Source: DATIBL01 sp035457505 (lineage in GTDB: Bacteria > Patescibacteriota > Minisyncoccia > Phycocordibacterales > UBA6899). Taken from it: DNA of 5,126 nt. Position 1 is the stretch's first letter; the number at the start of each line of letters is the position of its first letter. Positions 1 to 5,126 of the stretch are shown here, piece after piece. The DNA lies in assembly GCA_035457505.1 (NCBI GenBank), contig DATIBL010000110.1, forward strand, positions 1 through 5,126, given 5' to 3'. The translations under genes and the position numbers were made by a program. The notes beneath the pieces were generated by a model. It had not been told where the DNA came from. It saw nothing but the letters and a program-made list of their open reading frames with translations, and did not search any database.

Positions 1-3000
1 AGTCGCTTGCGAGCAATGCCGTCGACGGTGACGGGAGCCGAACCCGCACCGAAGAAAGGACGGAGTTCCATTGCGCCCGCTGTGCATGGATTGCCTCTGC
101 AGATATGTGTTCCCGATCAATAAGAACGAGGAGTGACGAAAGCGGATAATTCGGAAGCGCCATACCGACAAAGAACGTCACTGTTCGCGTTTCGCCGGGG
201 GGAACGACCACTGACTTCATAAATGCGGCGCACGGCTCCGCATCTGGAACAAGCGATCCAGAAAGCGATGTACGCTCAAGCGCGGCACACTCGCGAATCC
301 CTCGGAATCGGCCGACAAATTCTTCTTTGCTCGTCGTGAACGCATCCATACCAGAGACGACCCCCACGCACGCAACATCCGTCGGACGCGCAGCGTGAAA
401 GAGCGGCGTGACAGAAAGCGCAGAGTCACTCACACGTTCAAAGGAAAAATGGGGACGCGTGTCTGAGTGAGTCTTTCCGAGCAGCATTTCAAAATACCCG
501 AATACAGAGAGGGTGCGAGGGTCATCTCCCGTGTTTTCAATCAAAAGCGACGTGAAGGCGAGCGGCGCATCTGGATGCACCGTCATCTCGAGCGACATCC
601 GAAGATCACCTTGCGTGCTCCGAAACGCGGAAACACCGAACCCATGCCGCACTTCATACTCAGCCTTGGGATTTCCTGCGATCGGCTGCGGGCTCCAATA
701 CTCGCCTGTCTCATCGTCGCGAACAAAGAACGCCTGCGAGGTCTCTGGCGATGCCGGATCAGTATAGGCAACAGTGAGCTTGTTCTCATGACTGTTCTCG
801 ACCCAGGTAAATGCTGCTCCACGATCATTCACCAGCGCGCCGGATGTTTTCCCAGAGAGGACATTCGTCCATGGGGTCGGAGGTCTTCGCCCCGGACCAA
901 CACGGATGACATACGATCGATCTGTCTCGTCCCACCCGCCGAGAGCACTGGAGAGCGCGAGCGCAGAAGGCTCAGGATGCGGTACTATCGCGCGTGAAGG
1001 AGCGCGTCGAGGATGCGTCGGGACAAGAGCTGGAGGAAGCGCATTTCGCCGCTCAAGCAGTATGCTACGAACTTGATCAGCAAGCGTACCGCGCTTCGAA
1101 TCAATACTCACGGAAGCAGACGCGATCAGCGCCATGCGCTCAGCAGGCTCAAGCTGATCACTGCGCACGTGCGTCACCCCGCCAGACATTCCCGGATGCA
1201 GGCCTGCCGTGCGAACAAGAAAGTCCACTTCATCTTCAAATGTCTTGAGATATCCACCGGGATGGTCGTTCAAAATCACCACATCGACAGCGATCCCCTT
1301 CGCCAGAAAATACGATGCAGCAAGAAGAACGACCCGAACAGCGCCGAGATCCGACGCGTTCGAGACCCGCAAAAGCACAATGGGCAGCTCTCCAGAAATG
1401 CCGCACTTCCAAAGTGCTGCTTGAGAGAACACTCCGGATGGATGCCCCGGCCGGCTCACATTGCGACGCTGCTCGACCGCCGACGCAAGGTCGGCAAAGA
1501 TCTCCGCTTGGACCGCACTGACGCCAATCGCCGAGAGCGCACGCGGTGCTTCGCGCTCCGCAGACTCAACCACGCGTGCAAGTTTTCGAAATGCTCCATA
1601 CTCACGGAGTTTCTGCTCGACGGTTTTGCGCTCGCTGCCCGCGATCGTCGAGAAGGCAATCCGGCGCGTCTCTCCGGGAGCAAGCACGCACTCGCCGGTG
1701 AACCCAGCCGCCGGATCAAGCGAGTACTCAGGAATCTGCCCCTCTCGTACGTCCGAACGCATTGCCACCGGATCGTCGAATTGAAGCGGAGATCCAAAAA
1801 ACCCTTCCCTGCTCCGGAAAAGCCGAACCTTCGCGAGCGGCGCATCTGGAACAACGGCGAACGCAGCCACCACCATGCGCGAGCGATCACGCGGATCCTT
1901 TCGATGCGCGAGGATAGCGTTGCGCTCGGGAATCGCCTCCGATCGGATAAAGAGCTTCTGGTAGTTGCGATGTGCATGAAGATCTTGTGCTGGAGCAAGC
2001 GCAATCTCCGAACATGCGCCCACAGTGAGCGTTGCTGGGACCGAGCGCAAATTGGTCAACTCGAGAATACGGACCTCCATCGTCTCGGAAGGATGGACCA
2101 CGAGAGAGAGCGTACTTCGAATGCCCTCGAACGTCTTTTCAAAAATCACCACGGACTCTCCGAATGATGTCTTTGCATGCTCCCCCGCCGTCCGCGTCGG
2201 CATATACGAAGGCGACCACAGCGATTTTCGCGATCGATCAAAGAGATAGATGAATGATCCTGCCGATTCGCCGAGTGCATCAAAGGGCTCATGGGTGAGG
2301 CGTATGTTCTCGTACGCGCTTGATCCGGAACCGGCACTAGTGATCCGCACATGGTATGTTCCGTTTGAAAGGAATTGTGAACGCTGACGCAGCGGACGCA
2401 TAGGCACATAGCGTCGACGGACGTCGTTCACCTCGAATGCGGAAAGCTGCGGGGCAGTCGTAACGGGCGGAAGCGCAAGCGGATCGGCTGGGACCGTCTC
2501 GGGCATCTGCTCTTCGAAAAGCTGCGTGATCGATTCCATGACCGGCTCCGCCACGAGTGCGCGGCGCAGTACGTTTTCTGCCAGCGCGTTCCCGATCGAC
2601 GCCATAATGAAGCCCTGATGATGCGCAAAGTAGACTTTCGCCGGAATACCCCCTTCCGCACGAAGCGAACGGGGGCCCGTGAGGTCGAAGGCGTCGTAGA
2701 ATCCATACACGCCAAGCGTCCCAAGTTGGGCCAGCCAGCGCAGATTCGAGACAGAGGCAGCCGGAGAGAACGCCAGTGCTAGTGCGCTCGTATACGGTGC
2801 GACGACGGTCGACTGAGAGAGATCGCGCTTGAGACCGATCGACTGTTCACCGAAAGCCTGGTAATGGTATTGCTGCTGCGCATTGAATCGCGCACACGCA
2901 GACTCACCCATCCCCCACGGAATCCCTCGTTTCCGGGCAAATTCGCGATGCGCCGCGATCGCACGCTGTGCGGACACTCCCCAGAAACTTTCGCTCGGAA

Positions 3001-5126
3001 TATCGAAGAAGAGCAGCGTCCCGAGATACTCAAAGAGCGATCCCGCCCACGACACCGCGAGCGTGTCGCCGCGCAGACTACGGACAAGTTTCCGTCCAAG
3101 ATACCTCCAGTGTTTCTTCGGAACATCCCCGCGCGCGATTCCGACGATACTTGCCGAGTTCGCCTCAGACGCGAGCAGATCATACACGCCTTCATCGAGC
3201 TCCTTGCGCGTAACACTGTACCCTCCGCGGAATAAGCCGCGCTCCTCATCGTAGAGGAATGCAAAATCCATTTCGTCAAAATAGCGGCGGCATTCGGCGG
3301 CGACACGAGAAAACCGGGATGCGATATCCCTCGCGTCGCGCTCGGCAGAATCGAGCCGCGACAAAATCTCTCGGAACCATAGATGCGCGCGATCCTTTTC
3401 TGGCCGAGCGAGCATCGACAAATCGATTGCCTCCGAGATTCCGATCCGAGTGATTCGCTCGCGAAGTGTTCCATCAGCAAGCTCGCGGACCGTCGGAATG
3501 CGCTGAAAGATGCTGCGCAGCTGAGCAGTCTTCTTCCGAAGCTCAGCATCGTCCGCTGTCGCCGAAACGACTGGAATACGCGCAAATGCGCAGGATCGAT
3601 CAATCGCGTCTCGCAGATCCGAAACGAACGCCTCAAGATTCCTAAGACAGACAAGCAGCCGCTCAAGATGTCGAGGTTCACCTCCGATCTTGAGTGTCTC
3701 AAGCGCATTACGCATACGCACAATCTGATGAATGACACCGGTCAGCACAAGTTCGGCCGCATCAACCGCAAGGACATTGCGATCCATCCGAGCGAGAAGG
3801 GCGCGAGCAGACACCGCAGCCTGTGTAATCTCTCCGATCAACTTCCGGTCAACCTGCTTCATAAGATCACGCTCGATGACGCCGGCACACTCGTCTTCGA
3901 TGATCGCCAGTTCTGCATCAAGGCCAGACAGAAGTGCCGGGGCAAAAACAGGGGCATCAATTGCCGCGAGTGCAGTCTGGCGCACCGTGAGTAGCGCAAG
4001 GGCGAGATTCGCACTATCGACGCTGGAGACGTAACGCGGCTCAAGCGGAATGAGTCGCTCCATTTCATACCAATTGAGAAAATGTCCTCGATATCGCTCC
4101 ATGCGGCCAGCACGCTCGATCGCGCGATAGGCACGCTGCGAAAATTGCGCAATCGTGAGCAACCCGAGCGCATGCGCAGATGCGAGCGAAGTGAGATACA
4201 TACCGAAATTTGTGGGAGAAATCCCGAGCCCATGCGAGTGGCGTTTGCTATCAGGCTCCTCTTGCAAAAGATCCGGAACAAGGCCATGAAACTCTGGCTT
4301 TGCCATGTCTGAGAAGTACCACATCGTCCGTGCTGCGATCTTGCGCAGAAAGAGACGATCGTGTTCCGGCAACGGTCGATGCCCATCGGTCCGAACACCA
4401 GTAAGCGTGACGACGATCGGAGCAACTGTCCAGAGGAACGCGATCAACAGTAGATCCGGCGGTGGGATAATCCCGTTCAAAAGACAGAGCGCGAGGCCAA
4501 AAACTGGAAGCAGGAGCGACATCTTCATGTGAGCCGCAGTTTCTGCGAGCGAGCCTTTGGTCGTAGCAGAAACCTCCCCAGCAGTTCGCCACTCAAGAAG
4601 CCCGCGCCCGGAAACACTCATCCGCCAGAGTGCGCGGCAGATCGCGTCAACCGAGAGGACAGCCTGATGCAGAAGAACAATGACCGACAGGAGCACTTTG
4701 AACGCGGCAACAGAGCATTCCACAAGCATGGTTTCAATCCGGTATCGAAGCATGAGACGCCGCTTGAGCGAAAAGAGCGCATCGAGAGAACGGAGGATCG
4801 CAGACACCACAGAGCCCGATCCCACGGCAAGCGCAACGAGAAGCGCCCACCACCAGCTCGAGATCGTACCAAACGAACCAATCAGAAGGGCAGCAACCGC
4901 CGCAGGGGCAACCAAACTGCGACGCAGATTATCGAGAAGGCGGTAGCGCGCAATGATCGAAAGGCCCGCCGATCGCGGCGGAAGGAGCCACGAGATGATC
5001 TGCCAGTCACCGCGAATCCACCGATGCGCGCGCAGAGAGAACTCGCGGAATCGCGGCGGAAATCCCTCAAAGATGAACGCTCCGGGTGCGATTCCGACCC
5101 GTGCATAAAGCCCCTCAAGCAGATCG
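1..5126 (-). CDS. ndvB: Cyclic beta-1,2-glucan synthase (NdvB/ChvB/Cgs family), internal fragment open at both ends
   Basis: One frame runs without a stop through the whole window (complete codons 5125 to 2, 1,708 residues); start and stop lie outside. The protein is an integral membrane enzyme that makes cyclic beta-1,2-glucan from UDP-glucose. Seen in order: the end of a GT84 domain (HRWIRGDW, residues 34-41), membrane segments (about 71-243), a glycoamylase-like cyclisation domain (about 250-880, with SPTNFG, YVSSVDSANLA, DLLASEAN, WGMGESA, APYTSALA, AHHQG), and two GH94-type supersandwich domains (about 905-1170 and 1388-1685) around an alpha/beta module (LWKCGISGELPIVLL at 1238-1251). 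This order matches the ~2,800-residue family. The GT84 N-terminal part and the GH94 catalytic barrel are missing only because the window ends. The frame is intact, so I see no sign of a pseudogene. No neighbouring gene is visible, so operon context and regulation cannot be judged. Family assignment is very secure; the exact ring size or product is inference. Confidence 0.95.
71..964 (-). other. Second GH94-type N-terminal beta-supersandwich domain
   Basis: Residues about 1388-1685. The start, LGGW---DRSYVIRV (1395-1409), followed by PTPWTNVLSG (1416-1425), corresponds to the family's 'GGF--DGREYVI' and 'TPAPWINVIAN'. Then come WVENSHENKLT (1441-1451), FVRDDETGEYWSPQPI, RHGFGVSAF (1493-1501), FGYFEMLLG (about 1542-1550, Glu1546), EEFVGRFRG (1601-1609), PCAAFM (1631-1636) and PPGETRTVTFFVG (1642-1654). 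These match the ordered blocks of the supersandwich next to the GH94 barrel. Trp1686 begins the linker helix (QWNSVLSSVRV) to the phosphorylase catalytic domain, whose acid/base Asp lies beyond position 1. In the family this half trims chains by phosphorolysis and so sets glucan length. Confidence 0.88.
968..1036 (-). other. Proline/arginine-rich interdomain hinge
   Basis: Residues 1364-1386 carry eight prolines in 23 residues, together with several Arg and His (PPALVPTHPRRAP then a PHPEP ending). There is no obvious secondary structure. The segment separates the alpha/beta module from the second supersandwich, which begins at about residue 1388. It is most simply a flexible linker. Confidence 0.7.
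1037..1603 (-). other. Helical plus Rossmann-like alpha/beta module between the two supersandwiches
   Basis: Residues about 1175-1363. A helical stretch rich in Ala, Glu and Arg leads into LWKCGISGELPIVLL (1238-1251). Family members usually have LWAHGISGDLPIVLV there. Next come a helix with a SYFLAKGIAVDVVILND strand (about 1271-1287), DEVDFLVRTAG, and a RGTLADQV helix near the end. Alternating hydrophobic strands and helices suggest an alpha/beta fold. The module is typical of long cyclic glucan synthases and absent from short GH94 phosphorylases, so it supports the NdvB assignment over a stand-alone cellobiose or chitobiose phosphorylase. I know of no firmly assigned catalytic role for it. 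It ends in a proline-rich hinge. Confidence 0.78.
1616..2413 (-). other. First GH94-type N-terminal beta-supersandwich domain
   Basis: Residues about 905-1170. The opening NGTYHVRITSAGSGSSAYEN (921-940) matches the 'NG-Y-VM-TAAG-GYS' start of the glycosyltransferase-36/GH94 supersandwich module. It continues with SAGSFIYLFD, a KSLWSPSYMPT stretch and VVHPSETMEVRILELTN, and closes with an APGETRRIAFSTIAG segment (1149-1163), equivalent to the usual 'PG----VAF-T' edge strand. In cyclic glucan synthases this module sits between the cyclisation domain and the phosphorylase. It is not catalytic itself; in GH94 enzymes supersandwich domains pack against the barrel and shape the donor site. The canonical 'VTRWRED' loop after the opening is here LTHEPFDALGE, a visible divergence. 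Confidence 0.86.
2486..4378 (-). other. Glycoamylase-like cyclisation (transglycosylase, GH189-type) domain
   Basis: Residues about 250-880. In characterised cyclic glucan synthases this (alpha/alpha)6-type domain cuts linear beta-1,2-glucan and rejoins it intramolecularly, closing the ring without hydrolysis. Family blocks seen: GISPTNFGMYL (301-311), ERYRGHFLNWYE (343-354), YVSSVDSANLA (365-375), DLLASEANSAS (649-659), GDVPKKHW (666-673), SWAGSLFEYL (692-701), WGMGESA (737-743), GLKRDLS (764-770), APYTSALA (776-783), YGFYDAFD (807-814), AHHQG (834-838) and EEQMPETVP (871-879). Glu654 in LLASEA and Glu741 in WGxxESA are the best candidates for the catalytic pair; both are present, so an active domain is expected (inference). 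Residues about 376-625 form a helical, charged linker with little recognisable identity, but its length is similar to that in relatives. Asp811 replaces the Glu I expect in YGFYEALD. Confidence 0.9.
4397..4915 (-). other. Membrane block: about five transmembrane segments and an interfacial helix
   Basis: Hydrophobic stretches, judged by eye, lie at residues about 71-88 (4862-4915), 91-111 (4793-4855, with the WWW cluster at 91-93), 139-157 (4655-4711), 203-220 (4466-4519) and 225-243 (4397-4453). Between the third and fourth lies residues 159-189, with VDAICRALWRM followed by LLEW-TAGEVSATT. It matches the conserved 'DAI-RTL-R-(L/M)-VSRR-LLEW-TA' element of the family and is probably an amphipathic helix at the membrane face. 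Known relatives have a cluster of transmembrane helices at this place, joining the glucosyltransferase to the cytosolic cyclisation domain, presumably anchoring the growing chain near the membrane. Exact helix ends and topology are inference. Confidence 0.82.
4976..5125 (-). other. C-terminal end of the GT84 glucosyltransferase domain
   Basis: Fragment residues 1-50 read as the tail of a processive family-2-like glucosyltransferase fold. They contain DLLEGLYARVG, then an E-G-FPPRF segment, then HRWIRGDW at residues 34-41 (5003-5026). This is the family's version of the Q/HxxRW acceptor-side motif, which in processive synthases helps hold the growing chain and the UDP leaving group. In cyclic glucan synthases the same stretch reads closely similarly (LFEG-ARAG, EEFPSR, HRWARGDWQ). 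The DxD-type UDP-glucose motifs are upstream in the gene, beyond position 5126. The short length seen is a window cut, not a truncation. Confidence 0.88.

Noticed and set aside
467..997. Plus-strand open frame of about 176 codons
   Set aside because: It overlaps the second supersandwich on the opposite strand and has no domain, no clear ribosome binding site and skewed composition; a shadow of codon bias.
558..1850. An 18-base direct repeat (558-575 and 1833-1850), both copies encoding PDAPLA in the real frame
   Set aside because: The two copies fall at non-equivalent places in the two supersandwich domains, so they are not a trace of domain duplication. A short shared peptide with the same codons is the simplest explanation.
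1013..2167. Long plus-strand open frame of about 384 codons
   Set aside because: It is antisense to the NdvB frame, Arg/His/Ser-rich and of no recognisable family. The opposite strand encodes ordered, recognisable GH94-associated blocks over the same bases.
2779..3738. Minus-strand open frame of about 319 codons
   Set aside because: It is out of register with the true frame (3738 is not a multiple of three from 5125) and Arg/Ser-rich. The real frame encodes the cyclisation domain here.
1..5126. Stand-alone GH94 phosphorylase or a glucoamylase gene
   Set aside because: The GT84 tail, the membrane block, the glycoamylase-like domain and two supersandwiches all sit in one frame, which fits only the cyclic glucan synthase architecture.
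1..5126. Promoters, terminators, RNA genes, CRISPR arrays or mobile elements
   Set aside because: The whole window is coding. I saw no regularly spaced repeats, no tRNA-like or rRNA-like segments, no inverted-repeat-flanked element and no hairpin plus T-run that would be meaningful inside the gene.

Overview
The window lies entirely inside one very large minus-strand gene. Reading from 5125 down to 2 gives 1,708 consecutive sense codons with no stop, no start and no detectable frameshift. The translation is recognisable end to end as the central part of a cyclic beta-1,2-glucan synthase (NdvB/ChvB/Cgs family). These are multi-domain inner-membrane enzymes of about 2,800 residues that build, cyclise and length-trim beta-1,2-glucans from UDP-glucose. 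Fragment residue n occupies 5126-3n to 5128-3n; residue 1 is the first complete codon in the window.

Domain order in the direction of translation (right to left on the + strand): (1) the last ~50 residues of the GT84 glucosyltransferase domain, with its HRWxRGDW signature (5003-5026); (2) five predicted membrane segments, three of them following an amphipathic 'DAI-R-LWRM-S-LLEW-TA' element, or straddling it (about 4397-4915); (3) the glycoamylase-like cyclisation (transglycosylase, GH189-type) domain with a long helical linker (about 2486-4378); (4) the first GH94-type beta-supersandwich (about 1616-2413); (5) a helical plus alpha/beta Rossmann-like module (about 1037-1603) ending in a proline-rich hinge (968-1036); (6) the second GH94-type supersandwich (about 71-964), after which the window ends just before the GH94 phosphorylase (alpha/alpha)6 catalytic barrel. 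The N-terminal ~750 residues (most of GT84, with its nucleotide-sugar motifs) and the last ~400 residues (phosphorylase catalytic centre) are outside the window. These missing lengths are estimates from the family's usual size.

In characterised relatives the parts work in sequence: GT84 polymerises glucose, the membrane helices anchor the enzyme with its catalytic domains in the cytosol, the glycoamylase-like domain closes the ring by transglycosylation, and the GH94 part controls chain length by phosphorolysis. The cyclic glucan is then exported to the periplasm for osmoadaptation and host interaction.

The organism cannot be fixed from this fragment. The gene points to a bacterium, most often a Gram-negative one. 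Base composition is moderately GC-rich, with Leu mostly CTC/CTT, Arg mostly CGN, TTA and AGA nearly absent, and no UGA recoding needed. Several motif positions differ from what I remember of rhizobial, Agrobacterium and Brucella proteins, so a divergent, perhaps uncultured, lineage seems likelier than a close Rhizobiales relative. There is no intergenic DNA, RNA gene, mobile element, CRISPR array, promoter or terminator in the window. I found no undescribed system here; the noteworthy points are the size and completeness of the coding frame, motif variation in the cyclisation domain, and an excess of the CGATCG palindrome.
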